A DNA stretch of 41,313 bases from JBHPCZ01 sp042573625 (GTDB taxonomy: Bacteria > Desulfobacterota > Desulfobacteria > Desulfobacterales > UBA11574): the NCBI GenBank assembly GCA_042573625.1, contig JBHPCZ010000023.1, forward strand, positions 1 through 41,313, in the 5' to 3' direction. The translations under genes were made by a program, and so were the position numbers. Positions 33,776-40,705 of the stretch are shown here, in pieces. Each line of letters opens with the position of its first letter. Position 1 is the first letter of the stretch. Under the pieces are notes generated by a model that saw nothing but the letters and a program-made list of their open reading frames with translations, was not told where the DNA came from and searched no databases.

Positions 33776-33820
33776 AAATTCGTAAAACTCGGGCTAACGC
33801 CCTCAAACAGTTACGAATTT
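33776..33820. repeat. Structured repeat with conserved internal loops, copy 2
   Basis: Outer arms AAATTCGTAA (33776-33785) and TTACGAATTT (33811-33820) enclose AACTC, an inner stem GGGC/GCCC (33791-33794 with 33799-33802, loop TAAC), then TCAAACAG. Loops match copy 1 at 22466-22503 exactly; stems differ. Outside the core both copies also have GCTYGCTCCG on the left and a CGCTT-rich AAGAA on the right. The rest of 33723-33942 has no gene. Confidence 0.75.
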
Positions 33821-33942
33821 TACGCTTCGCTTCGCTAAGAACTTTTTCGAAAAAATGTCAAAAGGCTTCACTCTGAGGTTTTGAAACCATTTATAGACAT
33901 TCGAGATTGTAAAATTATTATAACTTTTTATGCCCGCTGATT

Positions 33943-34383
33943 CTATTCGAAATCTTTGACAGTGGGGGTCGTACGCAGGGCCTGTTCGATGTCAATACGT
34001 ACGACAGGGCTGACCCACCGGTCACCTTGCCGGGTGATGACACACACCCTGTAGTACCATGTGCCGGGGCTGATTTTTCTGTCTGCAAATGTTGTTTGGC
34101 TCGAATTGTTTGAGTAGTAAACATAGCCGTCATCCGGGTATACCGGATCGGGATTTGTATTTGACTTGACCACTTTGTAATATTTTAAATCATCGCGAAG
34201 ATATTTTTTCCACTGAGTGTTCACAACGCCATTCTGGTACTCGGCGCGAAAGCCGATCGCCTCGACCACGACCGGTTCTTTATAGTGATGTTTCTTTTTT
34301 CCTTCATTCCAACTCCCTTCTTTAGCATAGGCCATCCCTGAAATTAGCATACAGGTCATTAAGCATCCGATAATTTTCCGCAT
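33943..34383 (-). CDS. Exported FN3-like domain protein
   Basis: A 146-residue exported protein with a signal peptide (residues 1-20, ending AYA). The mature part looks like one fibronectin type III-like domain: VVNTQWKKYLRDDLKYYKVVKS, DGYVYYSNNSSQTTFADRKI and GTWYYRVCVITRQGDRWVSP give the W, Y and YxV/CxI core positions. No enzyme motif is visible. SD GGAAAGGAT lies about 9 bases ahead. It is divergent from the DUF4124 gene and probably a secreted or cell-surface accessory. Confidence 0.7.
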   Translation of the reverse strand: MRKIIGCLMTCMLISGMAYAKEGSWNEGKKKHHYKEPVVVEAIGFRAEYQNGVVNTQWKKYLRDDLKYYKVVKSNTNPDPVYPDDGYVYYSNNSSQTTFADRKISPGTWYYRVCVITRQGDRWVSPVVRIDIEQALRTTPTVKDFE

Positions 34384-34458
34384 CTCTGTATCCTTTCCAA
34401 ATAGCGCGCCGCATAACCCGCCGGAGAGCGACGCAACGGTTTTTCGGTGATTCTATCC

Positions 34459-34480
34459 ACAAAAAGTGTTCACTTTTTGT
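34459..34480. other. Perfect 10-bp hairpin in the divergent intergenic region
   Basis: ACAAAAAGTG (34459-34468) and CACTTTTTGT (34471-34480) with a TT spacer. It has T-runs on both strands within the stem. It lies in the leader of the FN3-like gene (minus) and could attenuate it, or be a protein-binding palindrome. The rest of 34384-34640 shows no gene. Confidence 0.55.
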
Positions 34481-34640
34481 ATGCTCTTGCCGATGGTTCA
34501 AAATTACCTCTTAAAACTATATTCTCACTTATATGCACAACTTTCACACTCAAGGCAATTGTTTCTTTCTCAATTTAACAACTGCCAGACCAAACAAAGC
34601 CATTTGGACAAATAATGAAATTTTATGAAGGAGCGCAACA

Positions 34641-34706
34641 ATGAACAGCAAAAAGGTCTTTTATATGTTATATTCTTGTATACAAACGCCGATCATGTCA
34701 GAATGA
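34641..34706 (+). CDS. Possible 21-residue small ORF
   Basis: AAGGAG stands seven bases before ATG 34641, an excellent ribosome site, and opens a 21-codon frame (MNSKKVFYMLYSCIQTPIMSE). The first residues look like the beginning of a signal peptide, so this may be a remnant of a truncated exported protein or a leader peptide for the DUF4124 gene 158 bases downstream. There is no further support. Confidence 0.3.
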   Translation: MNSKKVFYMLYSCIQTPIMSE

Positions 34707-34742
34707 ATACGAAGTATGAGAGAATTGAAGGCAACAAAATAG

Positions 34743-34864
34743 TAAGCGCTAGCGCAAGGAATTTTAGAAAGCCTGAAGCTCAAAGGCGAAAAGCCCGGGG
34801 ATGCTGCCGATAATTCTGCCGGGTATCTGTCTCACGGGCTTAAAAGGCCTGAAGGGAGGTTCCC
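34743..34864 (+). promoter_or_regulatory. Potentially structured 5' leader of the DUF4124 gene
   Basis: This GC-richer stretch has several pairing segments. GCGCTAGCGC is a palindrome near 34747. AAGCCCGG (about 34792) can pair either with CCGGG (about 34819) or with CGGGCTT (about 34835), which are mutually exclusive. GGGAGGTTCCC (34854-34864) places the SD inside a 4-bp hairpin touching the ATG. The direct repeat GCCTGAAG occurs twice. I could not match it to a known riboswitch class with confidence. Confidence 0.35.
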
Positions 34865-35482
34865 ATGAAACGGTTTACATTATTCATTATCATCCTTTTA
34901 ATGGGTTTATCGGGTTCGATCGCGAACGCGGATATCTATAAATGGATTGATGAAAGCGGGGTCATGCATTTTAGCAATTGTTCGCCGCCGGAACAGGCCC
35001 GGATTCTGATGAAAACAACGGAGATTCCTTATGACGAAGCGACAGATAAGGATCAGATGAAAGCTGAAAGGATGGAAAGGCTGGAGCTGGCAGAACTGGA
35101 ACTTGCTGAAAAAGAAGTGCTGCTAGAACGTCGGCAACGTGAAGCTGATGAGAGGATAGCCGAGGCTGATCAAAAGGCGGAGGAGGCCCTACAACGGGCA
35201 AAAGAATTAGCAGAGAAGGCCGAGTCCCAATATGAAAGGGATCGTATATCCTATGCCTACCGGCCGTATTATAAGTATCATTATGTTTATGGAAGCCATT
35301 ATTGGAACCACGGCAAGATTTACCCCAAAAGGCACCGTTTCAAAGGGCATCTACATAAACGCCTTCTCAGGCATCGAAGCAGTAACAATTCCATTCGCCT
35401 TCATTTTAATAGCGGCAACAATAAGGGACCGTACAACACTCAGAGATCTCACAACGGTCTTCATGTCGGGCTCCGTTTTTAA
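34865..35482 (+). CDS. Exported DUF4124-domain protein with coiled coil
   Basis: A 205-residue exported protein. The signal peptide is about residues 1-22 (ending ANA). The DUF4124 domain follows at once (DIYKWIDESGVMHFSNCSPP, residues 23-42), a short beta motif found at the N-terminus of many envelope proteins. Residues about 60-125 are a long charged coiled coil (ERLELAELELAEKEVLLERR ... EEALQRAKELAEKAESQ). The C-terminus is Tyr/His/Arg-rich (YRPYYKYHYVYGSHYWNHG) and may interact with the wall or outer membrane. Function unknown. Confidence 0.8.
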   Translation: MKRFTLFIIILLMGLSGSIANADIYKWIDESGVMHFSNCSPPEQARILMKTTEIPYDEATDKDQMKAERMERLELAELELAEKEVLLERRQREADERIAEADQKAEEALQRAKELAEKAESQYERDRISYAYRPYYKYHYVYGSHYWNHGKIYPKRHRFKGHLHKRLLRHRSSNNSIRLHFNSGNNKGPYNTQRSHNGLHVGLRF

Positions 35483-35493
35483 ACAAAGAGATT

Positions 35494-35670
35494 TCATTTT
35501 TTTTCATCAAGTGCTCAGCCACGGCGACGGCAAATTCAATTGTTTCCATGACGTTCAGTGCGCCCAGCGGCCTGTCGAAAGTAAACAGGCAATGGAGCGC
35601 GTCCACGAGCCTGTTTTAAGGAATCAAGCACATTCACGGAATCGTCCACACACATGATGTTGCATTTCAT
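35494..35670 (-). pseudogene. Frameshifted remnant of a short unassigned gene
   Basis: From ATG 35670 one frame reads MKCNIMCVDDSVNVLDSLKQ, then coding-like sequence continues in another frame as ALHCLFTFDRPLGALNVM and onward for 14 residues (ETIEFAVAVAEHLM). The second frame then meets a run of eight A (35497-35504); one more A would bring a TGA directly into frame. The start resembles a receiver-domain N-terminus (CVDDS), but the rest does not, and I cannot name the family. Confidence 0.45.
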
Positions 35671-35764
35671 TGCAAAACGTCCCTAACGTTAATTGAGTTC
35701 CGGATGCTTAAACTTTATTTTTTCGGGAAAATGAGTTATGTTCAATTACCCTCAGGAGGTATGG

Positions 35765-35989
35765 ATGAATCCGAATGAGCCCATAAAAAAAGGCAAAGCG
35801 CATCTTAAAGATCGATCTGTGAGAGACCGCCGATCCGGCGAAGACCGGCGGGCCGCTTACGACCTGAATTATTTTTTTAAAGGCGGTGATGAGCGGCGAA
35901 AAAGGCAAAAGCGTAGAAGCCAGCGAAGAGATCGCAGAAAAAAGTGGGTGATGGTCGACACACATGCCAGTGTCCCCGAAGACATATAA
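35765..35989 (+). CDS. Arg-rich 'DRRSGEDRR' mini-protein, copy A
   Basis: A 74-residue basic protein. ATG 35765 was chosen because CAGGAGGT (35753-35760) stands just ahead; a further in-frame ATG at 35738 lies upstream of that SD. Motifs in order: SVRDRRSGEDRRAAYDL, NYFFKGGDERRK, a very basic RRSQRRDRRKKWVMVD, and the end SVPEDI. Copy B at 36752-36976 is a clear paralogue. Small proteins with DRRSGxDRR and an 'F-x-x-G-G-x-E-R-R' repeat are familiar from Desulfobacterales, with no known function. The charge suggests binding to nucleic acid or an acidic partner. Confidence 0.75.
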   Translation: MNPNEPIKKGKAHLKDRSVRDRRSGEDRRAAYDLNYFFKGGDERRKRQKRRSQRRDRRKKWVMVDTHASVPEDI

Positions 35990-36182
35990 TAGCGTCATCG
36001 GTTACGTGTTCATCGATTCTGCGGTTCAAAATAAAGTAGACCCTTCCAGATATAAAACAAATCCGGGCCCCTTGGGACCGGGTTCGCCACTATAATTTTT
36101 TACAACCTGCCTGCTTGCGGCGAAACTTCATTATGTTCAAACACTTAGAAGATGTTTTAATGACGGAATAACAGAGAATAAA

Positions 36183-36653
36183 ATGGCGGAAAAACTTGTA
36201 CATATAGATTCCAGTCGCCTTTGTAACGAAAACACTGCCGCTCTAACAAAAGTAAATAGGAGAGTATTGTATTATTTGGATCGACTTCCATTAAAAGAAC
36301 AAAGAGATGTCGTTAAGTTGAATAACCTTATCGAAGAACAAGAAAAACTTGTCAGGGTCAGACTAAAAGGGCGTGTGCCGTTAAGGGTAGAAATTTTTAA
36401 CGACAACGAAAGGTACAGGGCAAATCATTTGAGAAGACGATTCAGAGAAGCTCAAAGAAGAGATAGAATCCGAGTGGCTGCGGATAAAAAGGTGAAGGAA
36501 GAGATATACTTTGGAAATAAGCGGTCACCCACGCTTCATCTTCCGGAATGCCGATGGGTTAAAAAGATGTCGCCGGAAAACATTGCTGTGTTCGCATCAA
36601 GAGAGGATGCAATACAGCAGGGTTATAATCCATGTAAAACATGTAAACCCTAA
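36183..36653 (+). CDS. Hypothetical protein with C-terminal Ada-like zinc motif
   Basis: A 156-residue protein. The first 110 residues are a charged, mostly helical part I do not recognise (LPLKEQRDVVKLNNLIEEQEKL, many Arg). The last 45 residues form a motif seen at the end of several DNA-related proteins: SPTLHLPECRWVKKMSPENI ... AIQQGYNPCKTCKP, with C and H placed like the Ada N-terminal zinc/methyl-acceptor domain (HxxxC ... CxxC). A DNA- or nucleotide-linked role is an inference. SD is weak. Base use is more AT-rich than the neighbours. It sits between the two DRRSGEDRR paralogues. Confidence 0.6.
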   Translation: MAEKLVHIDSSRLCNENTAALTKVNRRVLYYLDRLPLKEQRDVVKLNNLIEEQEKLVRVRLKGRVPLRVEIFNDNERYRANHLRRRFREAQRRDRIRVAADKKVKEEIYFGNKRSPTLHLPECRWVKKMSPENIAVFASREDAIQQGYNPCKTCKP

Positions 36654-36751
36654 TGGTGCTGCTGAATTTTGATTTTTATTTGGTATCTTCATAAAAAACT
36701 TGGGTTCCTTTTTCCCGAAGCGTGCTCTTCCTTTATGCCAAGGAGGTGTTG

Positions 36752-36976
36752 ATGGACTCGAATGACCCCGTGAAGAAGGACAACGCGCATATTAAAGGTC
36801 GATCTGTGTATGATCGTCGCTCTGGTGAAGACCGGCGGGATGCCTACAATCTGGATTATTTCCTTAAAGGGGGTGTCGAGCGTCGAAAGATGGCCGAACG
36901 CAGGCGCCGAAGAAGAGATCGCAGGAAAAAGTGGGTGATGGTCGATACGTCCATTAGTGTGCCCGAAGACATTTAA
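36752..36976 (+). CDS. Arg-rich 'DRRSGEDRR' mini-protein, copy B
   Basis: A 74-residue paralogue of the 35765 gene. ATG 36752 follows AAGGAGGT by four bases. Same order of motifs: SVYDRRSGEDRRDAYNL, DYFLKGGVERRK, RRRRRRDRRKKWVMVD, end ISVPEDI. The C-terminal WVMVDTxxSVPEDI is identical to copy A except at two positions, and DNA similarity covers both the first and last thirds. The duplication encloses the Ada-like gene. Confidence 0.75.
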   Translation: MDSNDPVKKDNAHIKGRSVYDRRSGEDRRDAYNLDYFLKGGVERRKMAERRRRRRDRRKKWVMVDTSISVPEDI

Positions 36977-37060
36977 CCCGAACATTTGAAAAAACCGACA
37001 AATTTTTATTTATCATAATATCAAAAAGTTATAGGAGATGTATTTCGATAAGGAGATGCA

Positions 37061-37570
37061 GTGAAACATTCGGTATGGATTAGAGTGGTGTTAATGTTCT
37101 TTGTGTTGACCGCACAAGTTGCAGGCGCGGAAAAATTAACAGAAGAAAAAGCACGGGATATCGATCGTCTGCTTGAAATGACCGGCGCATTCAAGGTCGG
37201 CCAACAGTATTCAGATTTTTTCATCCGTCAATTAACCATATCCCTGGAACGTGCGAGGCCGGACATCCCGGAAAGGGCCTTTGAAATCATTGAGAAGGAA
37301 GTGCGTGAAATAGTCGCACAGGAGATTGAAAGGCCCATGGGTTTCAGGAATGAGATACGATATATTTATCATAAATATTTCACGAATTCTGAGATTAAAG
37401 AGCTCATCGCGTTTAATGAAACGCCACTCGGTAAAAAGATCATTCGAATCACGCCTGTGATTACTCAGGAAGGAATCCAGGCAGGACAAGCCTGGGGCAA
37501 ATCCCTTGAACCTGTCATTAGAAAAAGGGTCTTCACCATACTGAGAGAAGAAGGAATTCTGGAAGAGTAA
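37061..37570 (+). CDS. Exported DUF2059 protein
   Basis: A 169-residue exported protein with a signal peptide (about residues 1-23, ending AGA). The mature part has the DUF2059 pattern of helices: RLLEMTGAFKVGQQYSDFFIRQL, then YHKYFTNSEIKELIAFNETPLGKKIIRITPVI (about residues 107-138), then GKSLEPVIRKRV. It starts with GTG at 37061, with AAGGAGA five bases ahead. An eight-codon frame from ATG 37038 ends in TGA overlapping that GTG (GTGA), possibly a coupling leader. Function of DUF2059 is not known. Confidence 0.85.
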   Translation: MKHSVWIRVVLMFFVLTAQVAGAEKLTEEKARDIDRLLEMTGAFKVGQQYSDFFIRQLTISLERARPDIPERAFEIIEKEVREIVAQEIERPMGFRNEIRYIYHKYFTNSEIKELIAFNETPLGKKIIRITPVITQEGIQAGQAWGKSLEPVIRKRVFTILREEGILEE

Positions 37571-37759
37571 TAATCACGGCGGATTAAGTCAGATACGATC
37601 TGCAGTTTCGCTGTAAAAACGGGTTGGCGGTATATCACGGTATTTGAACCTCAGCGCTCCAATCCAGTCGCTCCATTCATAAAGCCGCTCATTCCACAGC
37701 CTGTTGTGAATGAGGTATGAATCAACCCCGAAATTAATTTTCGCTTACAGGCCCCCGTT

Positions 37760-38563
37760 ATGCTCAGAAAAATTATCTCCGCTGGACAAACCGGCACTGA
37801 ACAGGCTGCACTCGATGCTGCAATCGAATTGGATATTCCTCACGGCGGGTGGGTACCGAAAGGCCAAAGCATCGATGCCGACCCCCTGCTTGGAAAATAT
37901 AACGTTCAAGAAATGCTTGTATCCAGCCGTCTAAGAGTCATTGAACAGAATGTTATTGATTCCGATGGCACGTTGTTAATATCTCATGAAGAATTGTCCG
38001 GCGAACTTGCCGACGCCCGCGATATGGCGGTGCAACATGCGCGCCCATGGATACATGTTGACCTTAATATGACAACTGAACTCGATGCCGCGCTCAAAAC
38101 AAGCATCTGGATGATAGAACATAACATCAGAGTGTTGAATGTGTCAGGATCAAAGGCGAGCAAAGATCCGGAAGTCTATGAAAAGGCCAAGGACATCGTT
38201 GAAGGTATAATCCATTTAATCCAGTTTCAGGATAACCGTTACAGCATAGACACCCTTTCCGCCGAGACCATCGCCCCTAAAACCGTTGCTGAGGCTGTTT
38301 CTCGGCTTGTATCTAAATTACCACTTAAGGATAAAACCACTATTGCCAATATGACAGCAGATGAACTTGAGTCTCTATCCCCCACACTTGGTGAATATGT
38401 ACGTCATTTTTTTATGCAATGGGCAGGCAACAAAGAATTGATGGCATCTTGTCGTTTTGTTTCCAAAAAAGACATACCTGATGAAAACGCTGCTTCAAAG
38501 ATCATTCTAGAAGAATTATGGGACAACTTGCGGAAAACCCATAAATTAAGGATCGTGAAATAA
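37760..38563 (+). CDS. Putative molybdenum carrier domain fused to DUF6794
   Basis: A 267-residue protein. The first ~150 residues match the 'putative molybdenum carrier' family, Rossmann-like: ISAGQTGTEQAALDAAIELD (residues 6-25), HGGWVPKGQS, YNVQEM, SDGTLLIS, and the LNVSGSKASKDPEVYEKAKDIVEGI end. Members resemble MoCo carrier proteins, although true cofactor binding is mostly untested. Residues about 175-267 resemble DUF6794 (LPLKDKTTIANMTADELESL ... GNKELMASC). No SD is clear. It stands alone; no molybdenum-cofactor gene is nearby. Confidence 0.75.
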   Translation: MLRKIISAGQTGTEQAALDAAIELDIPHGGWVPKGQSIDADPLLGKYNVQEMLVSSRLRVIEQNVIDSDGTLLISHEELSGELADARDMAVQHARPWIHVDLNMTTELDAALKTSIWMIEHNIRVLNVSGSKASKDPEVYEKAKDIVEGIIHLIQFQDNRYSIDTLSAETIAPKTVAEAVSRLVSKLPLKDKTTIANMTADELESLSPTLGEYVRHFFMQWAGNKELMASCRFVSKKDIPDENAASKIILEELWDNLRKTHKLRIVK

Positions 38564-38591
38564 GGGTCTTAAAATAAATGAACCTTATTTC
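38557..38591 (+). terminator. Weak hairpin at the molybdenum-carrier gene end
   Basis: GAAATAAGG (38557-38565) pairs with CCTTATTTC (38583-38591), 9 bp, with a 17-base loop. The stem starts in the last codon. Only four Ts follow, six bases away (38596 onward), so termination would be inefficient. Confidence 0.3.
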
Positions 38592-38919
38592 ATCGGTTTT
38601 GTATCATTGTCTGCTTGTTTCACTTCAAGGGCGGAATATTTCGCTTTTTGATCACACTGCCGAAAATCGAGAAGATAAAAGAGCGCTCGGTTAACCAGCA
38701 TATATAAAGAGGCTTGACAAGTGGTTACCATCGGTTGTCAATGATAAACCGTGACATTCTATAGTCTTTATGCTAAAAAACAATAAAAGCATGCAGCCGG
38801 AGTCCTGAAATATCAAAAGTTAGATTCCGGATAACAAGAAAAGAATAAATGAGTATCGTATTAAAAAGGCAGACGCAGTTTCCTGAATTTATGTTTTACA
38901 TTTGTAGGATTAATCTGAA
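38592..38919. other. Intergenic region without a recognised gene
   Basis: An AT-rich stretch with a TTGACA at about 38715 and several TATA-like segments, none in a convincing pair. A 26-codon frame from ATG 38849 runs into the response regulator start but has no SD. Probably holds the promoter for the response regulator. Confidence 0.3.
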
Positions 38920-39600
38920 ATGGAAATAAAAATATTGATTGTTGATGATGAGGATATGGTGCGCGATCTGATTGCTGAATATCTGAGACGCACCGGTTAT
39001 ACCATTGATGTTGCCGATGGCGTTAACTCTGCCAGAGAATTAATCGACACTGCAAAATATGATATTATCATAACAGATAAAAATATGCCCGGCCTTGATG
39101 GAAATGATGAAGGGGGAATGGATCTCTTAAGGTATGCCAAAAGGCAGCAGCCAGCCGCCGAGATTATAATGATGACCGGGTATGCGACAATTGAAACTGC
39201 AATAGAAGCAATGAGAATCGGTGCTTTTGATTATATAATGAAACCTTTCCCACATGAAGCATTAAAAGCGCTCATTGATAGAGTAGTGGAGTACAAAAGT
39301 TTCATTAATCCGGAAACCATTCATAACTATAAAACCCTTCATAATGAGATATTAAATTTATTTGAAAACAAGGGCAGCCTCACTGATGATGAGCTTCATA
39401 ACATGCTAAAAACGTTAGATAAAAAAATAGATCATTTCTTTAAAGCACAGAAAGAACGGGAAAGAATCATCATACGACAAAAAGAAGCACTGGGTAAAAT
39501 TGCGGGTTTTGCCGAGCAATTGAAAGACGCTATAACCGAAGCGGACAATTCTTACGTTTTGGTTGAAAAAATTTGTGAAGAGACCAATAAGCGGGTATAG
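38920..39600 (+). CDS. Response regulator, receiver domain with helical C-terminus
   Basis: A 226-residue protein. The receiver domain (residues 1-125) has the acidic pair D9-D10, phospho-acceptor D53 (IITDKNMPG), the switch Thr in MMTGYAT and the conserved Lys in MKPF. A small insertion follows the acceptor (GLDGNDEGGMDLL). Residues 126-226 form a helical, coiled-coil-like output without a recognisable DNA-binding or enzymatic domain. No histidine kinase is adjacent. It lies 190 bases before the CheY-CheX pair, which may share its pathway. Confidence 0.88.
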   Translation: MEIKILIVDDEDMVRDLIAEYLRRTGYTIDVADGVNSARELIDTAKYDIIITDKNMPGLDGNDEGGMDLLRYAKRQQPAAEIIMMTGYATIETAIEAMRIGAFDYIMKPFPHEALKALIDRVVEYKSFINPETIHNYKTLHNEILNLFENKGSLTDDELHNMLKTLDKKIDHFFKAQKERERIIIRQKEALGKIAGFAEQLKDAITEADNSYVLVEKICEETNKRV

Positions 39601-39791
39601 GCAATTTTCGTTCATAGGACCCGGCGAGAAGTGGTCGAGGCTTCCAGTGATCAGCCCGGAGCCGAACCATTTTCTTTAAAAAAAGTTAAAATAGGGTATC
39701 CATCAAACATTCCAATAATAATATCCGCTTTAGCGTTGAAAAAGAGATGTTTTCTGATCAACAAAGACTCGATTGAAAAAGAGGTTATAAA

Positions 39792-40190
39792 ATGGCGGTT
39801 AATCTTCTTATTGTCGACGATAGTGCTGTTATGAGAGCCATGATCTTGAAAACCATACGCATGAGTGATCTTTCGATCGGGGAGACCCATGAAGCTGCCA
39901 ACGGACGGGAAGGACTCGACGCTCTGGACCAGCATTGGATCGACCTGGTCATACTGGATATTAACATGCCGGTCATGGGCGGTGAGGAAATGATAGACCA
40001 TATGCGGCAAAACCCTGAGACAAAGGACATCCCGGTTGTTGTCGTCTCTACCGAAGGGAGTGAGACCCGTATCGAACGGATAATGAAAAAGGGAGCCGAG
40101 TTCATTCACAAACCGTTCACTCCGGAAGTTATCAGCGATGCGGTCAGAAATGTTATTGGAAAAGGAGCCGATTATGCCGGATCGACTTAA
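39792..40190 (+). CDS. CheY-like single-domain response regulator
   Basis: A 132-residue stand-alone receiver: D9-D10 (VDDS), acceptor D56 (VILDINMPVMGG), VVVSTEGS and HKPF complete the active site. Such proteins relay phosphate from CheA or another kinase to a motor or output. AAGAGG stands ahead of the ATG. Its 3' end overlaps the start of the CheX-type gene by 17 bases, so the pair is translated together. Confidence 0.9.
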   Translation: MAVNLLIVDDSAVMRAMILKTIRMSDLSIGETHEAANGREGLDALDQHWIDLVILDINMPVMGGEEMIDHMRQNPETKDIPVVVVSTEGSETRIERIMKKGAEFIHKPFTPEVISDAVRNVIGKGADYAGST

Positions 40191-40683
40191 GCACATTCTT
40201 TCACGGGTGGCGGAAGAGATGTTGGGAGAGTTGGCGTTTATATTTTCGTTTTCTGATGAAGAAACAGAGCCGGTTCCTCTGGATGATGCAGTTGCAGCGA
40301 GTATTACTTTTACAGGTCCTTTTTCAGGATCTTTTGTCATTGTTGTTCCAGATCGAGTCCTTCCGGGTTTGACGGAAAACATGCTTGGACTTGATGGTGG
40401 AGAGACGGCGACATTGGACCAACAACACGATGCATTAAAGGAGACGATAAACGTTATCTGCGGTAACATATTGCCGGTTATTTTCGGAAAGCAGATGATT
40501 TTTGATATGGGGACACCGAAGATGATCACCGAAAGCGCAGCTATCCAGGAAGCTGTAAGGAAAGAGGATAAACCAGAACCCGCATCCTCGGTGAGTCTGA
40601 TTCTTGAAAACGGGCAGTGTGATCTGTTTTTGTTTGTCGATGGGGAGATTCCCGCGGGAGCTGATGGGGTGGAACCTGACTAG
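40174..40683 (+). CDS. CheX-like phosphatase-domain protein
   Basis: A 169-residue protein from ATG 40174, which AAAGGAG precedes by 7 bases; the frame extends further upstream within cheY but without a better start. It matches the CheX/CheC fold: FTGPFSGSFVIVVPDRVLPGLTENMLG and the ExxN active pattern in ALKETINVICGNILP, which dephosphorylates CheY-P. Only one ExxN is visible, as in CheX. Overlap with the CheY-like gene suggests it is that protein's dedicated phosphatase; this is inference. Confidence 0.8.
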   Translation: MPDRLKHILSRVAEEMLGELAFIFSFSDEETEPVPLDDAVAASITFTGPFSGSFVIVVPDRVLPGLTENMLGLDGGETATLDQQHDALKETINVICGNILPVIFGKQMIFDMGTPKMITESAAIQEAVRKEDKPEPASSVSLILENGQCDLFLFVDGEIPAGADGVEPD

Positions 40684-40705
40684 AAGTGGCGGCATCGTTT
40701 CAAAT

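Noticed and set aside
34625..34813. 62-residue plus-strand open frame
   Set aside because: Weak start, composition unlike a protein, and it overlaps the better-supported 21-codon frame and the leader structure.
34743..34864. c-di-GMP-I (GEMM) riboswitch
   Set aside because: Only the 3' CTGCCGGGTAT and a GAAA are suggestive; the conserved GGCAAACC-type and GACGCAAAGCC segments are missing.
35708..36985. Two similar minus-strand frames (35708-35998 and 36689-36985) that look like paralogues
   Set aside because: They are exact antisense shadows of the two DRRSGEDRR mini-proteins, which have strong SDs and sense coding patterns; the similarity is a by-product.
38849..38929. 26-codon frame overlapping the response regulator start
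   Set aside because: No SD and no recognisable features; overlap with the regulator start is probably chance.
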